Shown: in pieces, positions 12,776 to 26,600 of the stretch
How positions within the stretch are numbered: the stretch's first letter is position 1
How the letters are laid out: every line of letters begins with the position of its first letter
Assembly (NCBI GenBank): GCA_029255685.2
Contig: CM055313.2
Span: 27,009,079 to 27,073,078, forward strand
DNA length: 64,000 bases
Source: Silene conica
Taxonomy: Eukaryota > Streptophyta > Magnoliopsida > Caryophyllales > Caryophyllaceae
Reading direction: 5' to 3'
Translations under genes and position numbers: made by a program
The notes under the pieces: model-generated
Told to the model about the DNA's origin: nothing
The model's database searches: none
What the model saw: the letters and a program-made list of their open reading frames with translations, nothing else

Positions 12776-12808
12776 TTTATATAATTCAGTGGGAGATCAT
12801 TATATAAA
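12776..12808 (+). promoter_or_regulatory. Copia leader hairpin 2 (element D)
   Basis: Ten-base arms TTTATATAAT and ATTATATAAA around a 13-nt loop that ends GGGAGATC. The loop length and its GAGATC end are shared with elements E and B. Confidence 0.65.
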
Positions 12809-15620
12809 TGCCTATTTATTGAAACTTGTTAAAGTTATTTTTCAAGTATTTATTTACGATGAATGTTAAATTTCCCACTTATTCCGTTTATTATTTTATA
12901 TCGCGCAATGACTATATATTCAACACGCTCCTCCATTTATAGAATCGATAATCCGTTATACATGAAAAATAGTTTTCTAAGAGTATACGGTAACTTGTTT
13001 AATCGATTATTCATCTTTTCTCCGATTTACCACCATAGCTAATTAGAAAAATGCATTTACATTTGATCCTCATATTGTCTGTTGTAAAGATCTTTTATGA
13101 AGAGGATAAACTGAATTTTGCTTAAATCAAAAGTGTTTCGATTTTACAATATCATTTTATTTACAACAATATTACTACAATCTTATTGCTCGTGAGATAA
13201 ATGGTTATACATACTTAAATTGTTTAAGTACTTATTAAATTCGTTGGGAACTGATTGGTAATATGATTTGCAATCGAAATCATGATTAACCAATGACCAC
13301 ATTCACTTTATTAAGTTTCTTAGAAGTGAGTGGGAGCTCTAAGAGGGATGTATATATCTTAATAGTTAATATTAGGACGAGGTTCAAAAGAGAATTTGGT
13401 TTAAGTATTTGGTTTAAGGCAAAGGTTAATAAGGATAAGCTATTGTGAATAGCAACACCAAACCATAGTGCAAGGCCAATCCTAACCAAATTTGTTGATA
13501 TTTTAATAGAAATATTACATTAGTAGAAATAAAAACCCTAATTTTTTAATAAGAAAGTTAGGTGTGTGACACCTAAAAGGTTCCTTCTTTTCTAGATCTA
13601 GATATCTATATGAGTGACATTAGTTATACTTCTACCACTTCATCAATAATATTTGATATCGATAGTGGTTATAATAATTTTTATTGGTTCATGAGATGAT
13701 AGTCGTGTGACGATTAGCTTTTAACTAATGTTAACTATCTCGTAGAAAATGGAACTAGAGTAGTTGTCATTCCATTATGAGGGTTATAAGTGTTATAAAT
13801 ATGTACTTAATCTAGTTTTTTTGGTTTTGAATTGTGCTTTAATAAAAGTTTTATGTAAGACACATAGGTTTTTACTTATATGATATAAACAAATGTTGTA
13901 CCCAAATTTGCCATGATTTGATCTATGGCTATGCCAATCAAAATATTGGTTATTCTTCACCTAAACTAGATAAATTTATATATATCATATATATATAACA
14001 TATTAAAGGTTCATAATTATTTTGGTGACCCCGATCTAATCTTAGTTCTGGATTGAAATTGCATTCATGGACTAGTGTAAACTAAGTCTTCGTGAATCAT
14101 TTGATTGTGAATCTCATGAGATCAAAGAGTTTTTATTGTAAATATGATTACCAGTAAGACTATAAGATCAAAGTTTCACGATCCGATCGTGGAAAGTATA
14201 ACTAAGTGATGATTTTTGTTTGTTGCCAAAAGTAATGTGATAGTATCACAAGTTAAAATCTTTCCGTAACACACATTATTCGATAAGGCGTGGTTGGAAA
14301 GAGATAATATAGAACTTATACGATATGGCTTTGTATCTTAGTCAAGTTTTATTGAGCCACTTGATTTTATAATTGGGGTCTTTCTATTTTGTCTACTAAT
14401 TTTTTTTTCCCACTAAGTCAAAGTACCTTTTTAAACAACCATATTCACTCCGTATTAGATATGGAAAGGTATAGTACCTAATTTGTAAGTTGACCGAATA
14501 AAAACATGTGGTCAATTATCCTACAAGTTCATGAGAATAACGTGTTTGTGGCTCATGATGCTGTCGTTATAGAAAAGATGACAATTTCTAAATGACAGAG
14601 TGGGAGAAAATATTAAAGAGCCACAAATGACACAAGAAAATTGTTTTCTTATTGTCAAATAGAGTGTATATTTGTTCGGAATATACGAGGTCGGATAAAA
14701 TCCATCACTCTTTAGAGATGAGTATATAAGTGTTACCTTTTGAAAGTGATGAGAGATGATAAATCGTTATTTAAAAAATTATGATACCTCTTACTTACAA
14801 AGAGGTTGTTTAAAAGGTTGTTTCTAGTTTCAACTCTATGCAATGGCTATAGAAGTCATCTTAATCCGAATTAGAATTCAAGTGTAATTATCTGGTAAAT
14901 AACCTGGTATATTTACATGAAGAAGTTTGACCTCTTCAATGTAATTGACTTGAATAAAAAGATGTTTTCTAGGCTTACTTGGTGAAAAAAAAGGTTTTAC
15001 ACCAGTTTCAATGCTTTTATAAACTCGGATTATACTGGCAATTGTTGCATTTCATAATTGTCAATTTAATAGTAGGATATCAAAACCATCTTCCCGAATC
15101 TGATTCGTTCTAGAAGAAGAAGTGTGTTTGACACATTTAGAGGGTTTTTTGTAGATCCTTACAATCTTAAGATTGTAGCAAACTTTTGAAGAAATCTTAA
15201 GAGAGCATCATGGAGTTGGAATGATTAATAGATCGTATTATAAAAAATTTCTCAAGATGTTGAGGAATTATGTTTACACATGAAGTTTAGTGGGAGTATG
15301 GTGGTCTTATGAGTCTTTATATAGTCTGTATATAAATCATTTGGAATGATGGAAGACTTAGGAGAATATTAATACATCTTAATATATCCAGATTTATTAG
15401 ATAAATAAAGGAGGGATATATGCGCTTTATTAGGAGTCTTATGTAGGTGAGATTCTTGACAAGTTCAAACAAGTTGAACTCATTAGAATTGATTCTAATT
15501 GCTTCCGCTGTCAGATTAATTCTATACGCTATGATGTATTATTGTCTTAACAATTCATATACTTTGAGTATTTTGAGTTTTTATTAATCAAAGTTAAGTG
15601 AATGTCATTTAATATCCAAA

Positions 15621-18459
15621 TCTATAAAACCTTATTAAAAGGCTAAGCTAAAACACCAAGTAAAAGCCACATCAGCAACAATAAAAGCCACGTAGGATTA
15701 CCAAAAAGCCACCTCACCCAACAAAATCCACGTCCACAATCCTACATGTCAACCTCTATACAATCTTATTAAAATTCTAGCTTAAATAATGTGACACGAC
15801 ATGTTTTAATTTTACATGGATAATCAATTTATCATATTACATTAATTTAATTCATTTATCTGTAAATATATAAATAAAACAAAAAAAAAGCGAGCAAGTC
15901 AAAAGTATGTCATTCCAATATTAAAATATTATCAAGTCACATCATTATTTGTAAAATTTATTAAAAAGCTACATAAAAAATGATTAAATCTTATATATAT
16001 TTCGACGAAATAACACCTACCACGTCACAAAACCACGTCATTCCTATACATAATTGTCCAACTGTTCCATCATTTACCAATATACACATATCTATATATA
16101 ATTAAAATGATACTTGGGGTAAACTAAAATGATTTTGATATCAAAAAATAATTTTCATCTTCTAGAATAATTACTCTTGTCCTATCTATACAATAATTAA
16201 CCATCACTCTATTCAACTCGCGTATTAATTTTGAAATAATTCTATAATTATAATAATAGGATACTTGGGCAAACTAAAAGCCCTATATTGATTTTGATGT
16301 CACAAATAATTCTCATCTTTAAACATAATTATTCTTCTCATATTTATGCAATAATTAACCATCACCCATTCAACTCCCATATTAACTTTGCAATAATTTT
16401 TATCATAATTAAGATTATAAAAACAACTCATAATAAGCTACAACCCTTTGAATGCCAAAATCATTATCCTTTCCTAATTAATATTAATGTCACTACATTT
16501 TAATATATATATCATTCAACTTCTAAATCTAAAGTAACATTATTTAACCTATTCTATTTAAGATTGTGTTTTTACTTCTTATAAAATAGTTATGTGAGGG
16601 GTGAAAATTTGTGTAGTTTATTTGATTTTCTTAGCTTGAATTTTGTAAGATAAATTACTAATTCGTGGTGTTTTTTGTTTGTCTTATGTTGTGTAGGCGG
16701 TTGTGAAGGCGTTTTCATAAAATCATTGGCTTAGCTAACTAATAATGTCATGCGCATGTAAATTTAGTTTTTAGACAATAAGTAAATTAAATCTTCGATT
16801 TCTCTATGAAGGTTTTTTTTTATTTCTATATAATTAAATTCTAAATTTATGAAAGTTAATTTTGAAGGGTGATATTTTAGTATAAAATATGCATTTTGAT
16901 AGCAAATTTGATTTGATCTTCTTTGAAAAACTAATAACCTCTTTATTACTATTTTTTTAAAGAAAGTGACAATTGCTAGCCATCTTCGTTTTTATATTTT
17001 TTCTAAATTATATGGGGTTATAAATTATCATATATAGTCGAGTGTCGTATATATAAAAATCTAGATATATAAATTATACATTTATACTAATAAAAAATGG
17101 ACCCGATTTTTGCCAAAGCTCATATTAGTATATTACACCTTTTTTTCAGTTATCATTATTATCTTACTAAAATATATTGTAGACGTTAGATCATCAAACT
17201 GAAAAAATAGTTAATTGTGAAAATTAGACCGATCAATAAACCTATAAAATGGACCATGTCTTATTTTTTTTATGCCTAATCTCTTATTACACCCCTTTTT
17301 CATCCGCCATTATTATCTTATTACAAAATATTGTCATATATGTTATTTAGACGATCCATCATTCTAAGAAAACGAGAGTTAAGCATAAAAATTAAACCTA
17401 TCATCATAACTCACACCAATGATGGATTTATGGGTGAATGCAAAAAATTGTAAGTTATGACCATTTATTATTGTCATGTAATTACATGCAATTTGTTACA
17501 AAATGAGATATAATTTCACTAAAGTAGAGAATGATGGAATAAAAATTAAACAACTTTGATGAGAACATAATTGTACACTTTATAAGTTATGCATTTGTAC
17601 TTTTTATATATGGAAAAAAACCGTTTTTCTAGCATTTGAATAATAATGGTTTACTTTGTTAAATACAAAAGTGGTGCAGTGAATTGTTCTTTACTAGGTA
17701 AGCACAAAACATGATATCTGGTACAAATACAAATATCGGTTATACGAATTATGACTAAAGATGTTGGTATCATTGTTTTCTTATATTGATTTTAATAGAA
17801 GACGTTCAAATTTAAGAATTAACACTCGATAATGTTGTTATGAGTGCAATGATAATATAATTGAAAATTCATATTATAATATTTTGTATCCTAAGATCTA
17901 TTGAGCCTAGGCCCCGACCTTGACTTTATACGACAATCTTCTTATCTTTTTGTCCACTCAAACAAAAAATTAATATATATATTATGCATTGGGGTTGGTA
18001 ATAAATAAAAGAAAACACAAAACATGTACATATTTATTGAAACTCTAAATAGTTTATATACAAGTCGAACTATAAAGGAGAATTATGTAGATAATATAAT
18101 GTTATTCTGATCTTCAATTTTCTAAAATTTTTGTATGACTCAAAATGTAATTTATGATGATATGATTCTAACTGTATGGAGAATATTTAAAATTATCATA
18201 CTAAGTTGGCAACAAATATTCTAACCCAATTTATTTTAAAGTCGAAAAATAAAAAATCGAAGAATAAAATAACAGGATGTTAATTGATTACATTGCCGCC
18301 ACTACATTTCATATACAATTGCAATAATACTGGCAAGCTATTAATTGACAAGTAGAAAACAATCAAATTATTTAATTTAAAAGAAAAATTAATTAGAAAA
18401 TAGACAAAGTAAGGACATCCAAAAAATAACCCGTGATTTTCACGGGTAGAAAAACTAGT
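15621..18459 (+). mobile_element. Helitron, non-autonomous, 2.8 kb
   Basis: The 3' end is textbook: hairpin CCCGTG-ATTTT-CACGGG (18430-18446), then TAGAAAAA and the terminus CTAGT at 18459. The 5' end TCTATAAAACCTTATTAAAA at 15621 fits the TC start. Flanking bases are A on the left and T on the right, the AT target Helitrons use without duplicating it. No Rep/helicase coding sequence is present, so it depends on another element. It sits inside the decayed interior of Copia element D. Similar TCTATA...ATTAAAA words at 15755 and 16091 could be alternative or nested 5' ends. Confidence 0.85.
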
Positions 18460-19811
18460 TAGTTATTATTTAGTACTTGAGAAGAACTAAGTAAATAAAA
18501 TTAAGTGTTTTGATATTTATAATTCATGTAAGGAGTTAGATGAATGTTTGTTGATGTTTATGTAAAAGATACATTAAACACCATCCTTTAAAACATATAG
18601 GGATTGTTTGAAATCCCGTATTGGCTATGAGAAGTTGATCTGCTGGAAGAGTTTCAGGCAGTCATACATTGCGGATTTTACAACGGAAATTAAGTACTTC
18701 ATAACATTCGATGTTGCGATACGAAGTAGCTTGGATTTGACAATAATGCAAGGACTAGTAGTAGCTCATGCAGTCGTATATCCTATCATGATATACCGTG
18801 AAAACAGTGAGAGCTATCTTCGAGGCAAGGGTGCCATAGTCTAGAGTTAATTAGTCTAGACATGTACTTAATTAAGTCATGTGATTTCGGTCATGTGAAA
18901 CAATGGGAAATAGCAATTTTTGGTTTGATAAGATGAGGTGTCATTGATTTTAGACCAAGGTCTTATTGAAGGCTAAACATGATAGTCATGTCGTTTCAAT
19001 GTGATTAAAATAGGGAAATTGAATTGCTGCAGATTATATGATGTGTAATAATCTGATAGTGTATCAATTAGTTTTACATATATGAGAATAACAATTATCG
19101 TTTGAGTTTTTCAAAACTATTATATATTCAGTGCTAACTGGATATTAGTTATACTTTGTTTTTGTCCAAATAGGTTGTAGTGACAATATCGAACCCTATT
19201 AAGTGAACTGGATTAACATTGTATATATTGTCCCTAGTTACTTAATGAGGTGACGTCTCGGAGTGACTAGATTGTAAGGCGATAGATGACGAGTTCGACT
19301 GTCATATGGCCATAGAGATGGTTGGTCGATTACATAGGCAGAATGTAGAGACATTTTGTCGGACAGTGACCATTTATAGAGTCCTTTATGTTGCCTGGTC
19401 GTGGCGAGGATTTAAATTATTCCTTCGAGTCAATTCTTTAGACTTGCGACTATTTGTCTAAGTTGGTATGGTTTTCCGGTGGCTTTGGTTTTTGTCCAAA
19501 GTCGCGCCGTAAAAGGAGGCTGATGGACATTTACTGGGTCATTTTGATCTGTATCGAACGAAGAAAATAAGTCAATAGGATTGTCCATCCATGTCATTAT
19601 ATATATCTCAAGGCCACTCGAGGAGAGGTGACTGAAATGCGTGGCCACGCTCGGATCTGATCTATAGTAGATTATCCGGTCAGACAGTCATTCTCCAGAT
19701 CGAGGAAACCACTTTATGATATGATCACGTGCAAGAACGACCTGAAAGACCTCTTGCATTGAGTGGGAGATAATATTGGACAAGAGAATTGGTAGCGCAC
19801 ACTTGTGTCGG
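18460..19811 (+). mobile_element. Copia element D, interior right of the Helitron
   Basis: Holds the RNase H relic (about 18610-18840) and then the usual Copia 3' untranslated region: CGATGTGACGTCTCGGAG-like text, GGCCACTCGAGGAG and GCGTGGCCACGCTCGGA near 19610-19655. No intact gene. Confidence 0.75.
18608..18844 (+). pseudogene. Copia RNase H relic (element D)
   Basis: The translation keeps the pattern of the Copia RNase H domain: ICWKSFRQS, then ADFTTEIKYF, and near the end GKGAIV. These match VSWKSSKQS, ADSTTESEYY and DNKGAI in the intact element at 36207-40226. It is a fossil of pol, clearly decayed, and the only part of pol I can recognise in this element. Confidence 0.75.
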
Positions 19812-19824
19812 ACAAGTGGGAGAT

Positions 19825-21160
19825 TGTTGGAGTAGTGTCCTCCACAATAATGCTTCTACATAATAAATCTCGTACAAGGAATATCAGGATTTATATTTTA
19901 TATATTTGTCAGCTGGTCAACGTTAATCGGTAATGATTGACTGACTAGAGTTTGATATTACTGTCGTATGACGGCGGTGACCAGCTGATCCCTTTAGGTC
20001 ACACCTATAGGATGTACTCCAATAGATATACTAATTATTTATGAGATAGATAATTAGTCCCTTATGTATATTGACTTTTATAAGTCTAGTGAATTATATT
20101 TTGATGACGAGTTAAGAACTCGTGCCAATGAAATTTGTTATTCATTTATATGATAATCGAATAATAGATATTAAAGTGGAATATAGTAATTAATAGTTAA
20201 TTTATTAATTTACTATATTAATATGGTATGTATATATTTTTAGATGGAGGTAACTAGCTAATGGTCATTACAAGGAGTTGTAAAAAAATTAGCTAAATGG
20301 GTTTCATAAGATACATTTTATATTGATAAAATGGTAAAATGTAACTTAAGAGTTGAATATCTATTATTCAGTAATTTGTATCATTTAATTTTTAAATGAT
20401 AAAATTAATATTTAATTATATAAGATAATTAAATATAAGACTTATAAACATTTGTGGGACAATTGTCGAAAGATAAATAAGACCCAAAGATAACAAGTGG
20501 CCGGTGACATTGTGTGTTGGACACAATGATAAATTTTTGGTCAACTTATCTACCTTTATCACATGGGGTTCTCACCATTTGTATTTGTTTTTCCTACACT
20601 ATATATACCAAAAGATTTGGCACATGAATAAAATCATTCTTTGAGATAAAAAAGGAACAAACAAAAAAAACCCACTTTAGAATGGGTTGGACGTCGGATA
20701 TAAAGGAATAGAAGGAACTTGTTCCATATTCTCTTCCTTTTATTTATTATATTCATCATATAAAAAATGATCAATTGTTGACCAATTCATCATATAATAT
20801 TCACACAAAGTAGTATACCTCCTATATTACCATAGAAGTAATATTAATTATATTATTAAGGGAGAGCTTCTTATTATTATCTAGTTCATAAGATAAGAAG
20901 TATTTTTGGGGAAGTCTTGGGTGCAACCAAGAGGAGGCCCTCTACTTTGGGAGCTTGGGTTGGAGGATCATTCTTCATATTCTATAGCTCAAGAACTACA
21001 AAGGTAGAAGACTTTTGTGGTGCTCATATTGCCTTATTTTCAATGTAAGGGCATTTTCTTCTTACCATCTTTGCATGCATGTAAGTTTAGACCACCTTAT
21101 AAATTTAACTTGTAATTTTAATATCATTAGAGAGCCTAATGAGGGTCTAAATTCCTAACA
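19825..21160 (+). mobile_element. Copia element D, 3' LTR
   Basis: Follows the polypurine tract ACAAGTGGGAGAT (19812-19824). About 99% identical to 9629-10963 by eye. Followed by the TAGAG duplication. Confidence 0.95.
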
Positions 21161-21514
21161 TAGAGTTCTCCTAGCCACCTTTTGTAACGACACGTAACAA
21201 GTAGAGCAAACAGAATACTCCAACATACATAAACATGTGAAGTATAACAATATCTCAGTAACTGATCATCAACTATCATGCAATCACTAATGCACGGCTC
21301 TCAACCAACTTCATAAACCATTTGGAAGGAGAGCCGGTTTCCCTACTGGTTACCCAGTCGGGGGGGTCTTTCAGTCCAACTATTTATGAAACCGATCAAA
21401 GAGTCATCCAATGCCTTGGATGAACATACTATAACTCAAGTAAAACAATCATTAACTTCATCATGCATATCTGACACTGTACCAATCTTAAGGCAAGCAG
21501 ATATCAATCAAACA

Positions 21515-22120
21515 CTAGCAATGGGTCCAGAGGTGAACTTAACACATATCCCACTACCAAACAATGTCGGGTCCAGAGGTGAGCTTAACACATATCCCAA
21601 CATGCAATTCAAGTAAAGGGTGCAGAGGTGAACTTAACACATATCCCTATACATACAATTCAAGAGAAGGGTCCAGAGGTGAGCTTAACACATATCCCTA
21701 ATCACAATTCAGTAATGGGTCCAGAGTGAGCTTAACACATATCCCACTACAAACAAATGTCGGGTCCAGAGGTGAGCTCAACACATATCCCAACATACAT
21801 CCATAAGCAAAGGGTCCAGAGGTGAGCTTAACACATATCCCAATGCTAAAAACAAGTATTGGGTCCAGAGGTGAGCTTAACACATATCCCAATACACAGC
21901 TATCGCACACTGGGTCCAGAGGTGAGCTTAACACGTATTATCCCAGTATACAATAACCGATCACGTGTCAGGTCCAGAGGTGAGCTTAACACATATCCTG
22001 ACATGCCACAAGCAAAACACGTAACAGGTCTAGAGGTGAGCTTAACACATATCCCGTCACGCGACATACAAAACACGTAGTGGGTCCAGCTGTAAGCTTA
22101 ACACATATCCCACCACGCGA
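21515..22120 (-). repeat. array of about 12 hairpin-like repeat units (3' LTR copy)
   Basis: Units of about 45-55 bp share a core GGGTCC-AGAGGTGAGCTTAACACATAT-CCC (as read on +). The bases just outside GGG and CCC vary from unit to unit but tend to be complementary within a unit. This copy corresponds unit for unit to 27633-28236, with scattered base changes and one unit widened at the right side. On the element's sense strand (minus) each unit could fold as a hairpin with a 24-nt loop. Confidence 0.8.
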
Positions 22121-22632
22121 CATCCAACTCAATCATTAGCATCCAAAGATAGAAACTAACCTATAGTTCTAACTTCTTAAACCACTAATCGACACTTAAT
22201 TGATCCCGGGAACTAAGACAAGGGAGAGCCGGTTTTCCTTTCAGTTACCCGACCGGGGGGTCTCTATCCTCACTCCATTCCCGAACCCATTATTAGGATA
22301 AGTTTACTTAAGAGAAGAACAATATTCTAAACTCAAATACCAACTACCCATTATTACTAAAAGATAACTAACATTGACTAGATAAACAACATCTCTAATT
22401 GTTGCTTGCTAACTACCCAAACCATTACTTAAAACACTTGAAAAAGATTCTTAAGCATAAAGAACAACATGAGGTAACTAATTAAACACTTGGTCACACT
22501 TTAATTAGTCTAAACATACATTCTAAACCATGTAAATATGTTCATAAACATAGCTTAAACATCACTTAAACAATTGGGAAACAAACACCCAAAACAATCA
22601 TGAAACAATAAAACAACACGAAGCTACAGGCC

Positions 22633-22716
22633 GATTGCGCAGCCTGCGCAAGGGCATTGCGCAGCTGCGCCCAGATTGCGTAGCCTGCGCCCATATTGCA
22701 CAGCCTGCGCCCCTAC
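22633..22716. repeat. GC-rich short repeat with TGCGCA palindromes
   Basis: Four to five units of about 20 bp built on ATTGCGCAGCCTGCGCCC, in an otherwise AT-rich LTR. The same block at 28933-28997 has one unit fewer. Confidence 0.8.
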
Positions 22717-23685
22717 ACGGGCATGCCCAGTTCGCGGTTTTCCTGCACTTTCACAATTCCTTCAAACTTTCGACAAATGATTCAATACTATGATTTCAAG
22801 CTACAAATCATTCCTACCAGCCCATATAATCCCATAACAATCCTCAAGTATTCATCAACATGATTATTGAAGAATCAAAACACAAATTATGAACAATCCT
22901 TCTATCCGTCTTAAGAACATGAAATCTGAATAATGGGTAAATACACATATGAATACCAAATCAAACATGTGAATGTTACCAAAATCAAAACCTAACATGC
23001 TTCTAAGTTCTAACAACATCCAACATCATCAAAATCAGAAACTGAATCAAGAACACAACACAAAACTTGCTATTTTAACAAAAAGGCCGAGTTACTCGTA
23101 ATCGTCACCTCACAAGCGATTAAGCTCCAAGATCCTCTTCAATAATGAAACTACGAACACCAAGATCCTCTAAGTCTTCTCCTACAACAAAGAAAATGGG
23201 TTTTTAGATGCTAAAACGGAAATTACACAAAACAGCCCCTTTTTCGAATTGGAGGAAATGAAAAACGGAAGTGACGGATGGCTTGCAAATTTCATGAGGA
23301 TTCCGAAAATGTATTTATTATCTTGATTCGGTGAACGGACGATGAAGAAAAATGGATTTTAAGCTTGAGGTTTTTAAGAGGAAATGAAGATGAAGATGAT
23401 GGTGTTCTTATTTTTAAGATGAACAATTATGTCGACAAACAAGGCTTTAGAAGGGTTTTTATGTGTCCTTTCCCATTTCAAGGAAAACGGGTTTGGTAAC
23501 ATGAACGGGTTTTAGGATATGAATTCAAGTTGCCAAGTTGAGTTCGTCTTAATGACTTAAGGTTCTTAAGACGGATTTTAACAATTTATTAAAATACTTC
23601 CCAATAAATTATTAAAATATCATTTTGTTACTTAAAATAATTAAAAACCCTTAAAATATATTTTACGAAAATGCGGGATGTTACA

Positions 23686-26600
23686 ATCACCCCATCTTTC
23701 AAAAAGTTTCGTCCTCGAAACTTGAAGACATAAATAAGTACGAAAACAACTCTAACCTTCAAAATGAACCATACGGGTCATGGTAACCCAAATCTTTATC
23801 TTTCAAAAAGGTTTCAAGAAGCAAAAGATTTCAAGGCACAAGTCTTGTCAATGGACATTGAGATTCTCGTTACGTATTCAAGAGTCCGACATTCCAAATC
23901 TGAGACAAGTCCCAAAATTAAACCATGAAAAATTCAAAATCCTGATCGATCTGGTGTTGATAAGCACAGTACGGGTTATCAGACGTCTCCAATAACGAGT
24001 TCAGATGACTAATCAACGCTGAGATCAATCCAAATTGAATGTTAACCAGTTCTTTCAAAACCAAATTTTCCAAAACAGCCTTTATTTAAGATTCCTCAAA
24101 AGTGTAAAATTGCAACAATCGACTAAAAGTCACTTTCAACGGACGGGGAAGTAGTTTCAATTCTCAAACAATTAAGTCTTTTCCAAAAACGGCGAACTTA
24201 AAGTCAACAATTGGGGAACAAGTTTCAAAAACAGTCGCTTGGGAGCGTAGAAACGATCATAAGGATTACTTTCTACACGAAGGATCAGAAATTACAAGTT
24301 TCACAGCTGACAGGACGTACAAGGAAGGACTGAAGGAACGAATCAACCAGGTTAAGGGTCGAGGAAGACGGTAACTTTTGCTAAACCTGGGTACACCAAC
24401 CGCTTAATCCATAATCCGGACATCGTTACAACGGTCCCTAGTATACCTCAAGAAGGCAATTCCAGTGATCTCTAGACTCACAATGGTTTCACGATCCCTC
24501 TTATCATTGTCTTCTCCACATAACAAGGTATTCCTCAACAAGAAGGCTTTCAAAACTCTGAACCCGGATTCTATTACCATAATAACGAACCTCAAAACCC
24601 AAGATATGGTATTCGTTATCCCATAACCTCAAATTCTTAACAGTTCAATCCCAATAACTTATTCCACAAGGTGCTTCGAAATCCTAAATTCCCAATTTTT
24701 ATCATCACAGTGAACATTCAAATCGAGACTTTACTAAGGTAACAACTTCTTAATCCTCTGATTTTCAACCACTTACCAACGATATACATCCCAAAGGAAG
24801 TTCCAGAGAAGTAACAACTTTCACTCTTATAGTTTCCATCAGACTTAGGCATCCACATTCCGAGATTCCTCAATTGGTATTTATGAACACTTATAAGTTT
24901 CAAATTTCTACTCTACAACTACCTCAAACATCAACGGTTACCTGTAAGTACATCAATAGGCAAATGCCGAGGTTCACCAAGCAACTTAAGGTTAGATACT
25001 CCGTTAACTCCACAAGTCAAATTGTAAATGTCTCAACATTCTCACACCGTCACTAGTAACTCCCGTTGCTCAAGTATGTGGTCCTTTCTGCATTACAAAA
25101 ATTCCTCAAGATTAAGTAGCACTAACTTACCTAATTCATCAATTTAACCACATCATCATCATCATCTTAAGCATGTACCTCCAAAATAACCTAAGACTCC
25201 AAGTATCGTATTTAAATCCTCAAACGGTACTTCCAAATCTACAATCACCACTTACATCTAGCCACTTACCATGAAACTTTCAAGATGGCACACTATCCAA
25301 TATCACCCGAATATTATTATCATAACCTCTCTCAACCAAATTCTGACAACGCAAAACCAAGCATTCATCCAGGCATGTATCTCTACCCCGAGAACAGGTC
25401 GATCTCGCCACTAATCTAAATGAAAAGGAACAAGGCTCACGGAAGAAGAGATGAGATGCGAACTTTAGGGATAAACACGACACAGGTAAGGAACTTTAGG
25501 CTATGGACCCCAATCAAAGTTGAAGCCAAGAGCAGACGGGGAATCAAAGGAGAAGAAAGGAGAGAAGCGACATGAAAGGAACGATTACGGAAATCTCCCA
25601 GGTGCGGGTCTCTCAATATTCCCACGGGGTTCTCACTTCTTACTTTCCAATTCAAGTCATTCAATTATCGGTTCTTGCGAACAATTCCTCCAATGATCTA
25701 TATGCCCTAATCTTCCGAACTTTAAACGATATCATCATTACAACTACCTATTCCCAAAAGTTTGAGATGTCTCATCTCTGCTAGTCCCTCAAATGACAAT
25801 TCAATAACACTTTCAGGTCATCACCCCTATATGCTATATCCACTTTACTTACCTCACTGTCCACAAGTTAACAATTTTTAAACCATCAAGTTTTTCCCGA
25901 ACTTACATCTCTCAATGAATTACTTTATTCCATTCACAAACTAGCGGTGCATCCTCAAATTTCTCTTATGTTTTTCATTAAACAAACGTTAAGATTCGAT
26001 ATGCAGCCTAGGGTAAAGTAGTGATTCACTTCTTCTAAGCTTAAGTCAATAAATCTTCAAGTATTCAACCATTGTAGCCAATGATTGGCATTCCTCAACA
26101 ACGGACCTTTCTCAACTCGATCACTCACCTGAGTCAATTGATACTAACTCACTTTAATCATATATTCTTTTTCATTATCATCTTAAGCCTATTCTTCTAG
26201 GTCGCTCTATATCCTCAATTATCTTATCTAACTCCTTAGCAGTACTCTACAATCCACAAACTTTCACGATCTAAACATGGTTCTCAAGGTTAGGTTGCAC
26301 CGAATACTAAGTATACAACTCAACCTTCAAGCAAGTATCTTATCACTCACTTTCACTCTCCCAATTGGATAGACAACTAGACCCTTAGATCACCAAAACA
26401 TGTCTCTCGATACCTCTTAAGTTATTCCTCAATAACAATATTTCTCATAACACAGCTTACAGTTATCCTAAGACTAGTTTCTCCAAATCCAATAAAAGGG
26501 AAGATTACCTAGAGGGCACCTTAAGAAAACAAGCAACAAGGTTAAGCTGAAAAGATATGAAGATCTGTTCAAGCAAGATAGACAAATATTCTAAAAAAAG

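Larger units (their letters stand above)
10964..15620 (+). mobile_element. Copia element D, leader and decayed interior
   Basis: 4.6 kb of AT-rich sequence after the PBS, without an intact reading frame. 12110-12240 and 12460-12810 match the leaders of Copia elements B and E: GAATCCCTTCTTC, GGTTCGGCTCACCGGGG and two hairpins at 12670-12683 and 12776-12808. Beyond about 12850, where gag would be expected, only faint decayed sequence remains. Confidence 0.7.
9629..21160 (+). mobile_element. Copia element D, coding-poor, with near-identical LTRs
   Basis: Flanked by TAGAG duplications (9624-9628 and 21161-21165). 5' LTR 9629-10963, PBS 10966-10977 (TGGTATCAGAGC), polypurine tract 19812-19824, 3' LTR 19825-21160. 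By eye the LTRs differ at about 13 of 1335 positions, roughly 1%. At commonly used plant rates that means well under 1 million years. The interior (about 6 kb without the Helitron) has no intact gag or pol; only an RNase H relic near 18610-18840 is clear. Young LTRs around an old interior suggest a non-autonomous lineage. Confidence 0.9.
21161..23685 (-). mobile_element. Gypsy element C, 3' LTR, main piece
   Basis: Continuation of the minus-strand LTR right of Copia element D, ending (as the LTR start) TGTAACATCCCGC at 23685. It contains the hairpin-unit array (21515-22120) and a GC-rich short repeat (22633-22716). Directly inside lies GAAAGATGGGGTGAT, the polypurine tract. Confidence 0.95.

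Noticed and set aside
23780-25784. Several 60-76-codon frames in the interior of Gypsy element C
   Set aside because: Short, on both strands, overlapping and without gag or pol motifs; expected by chance in this length.
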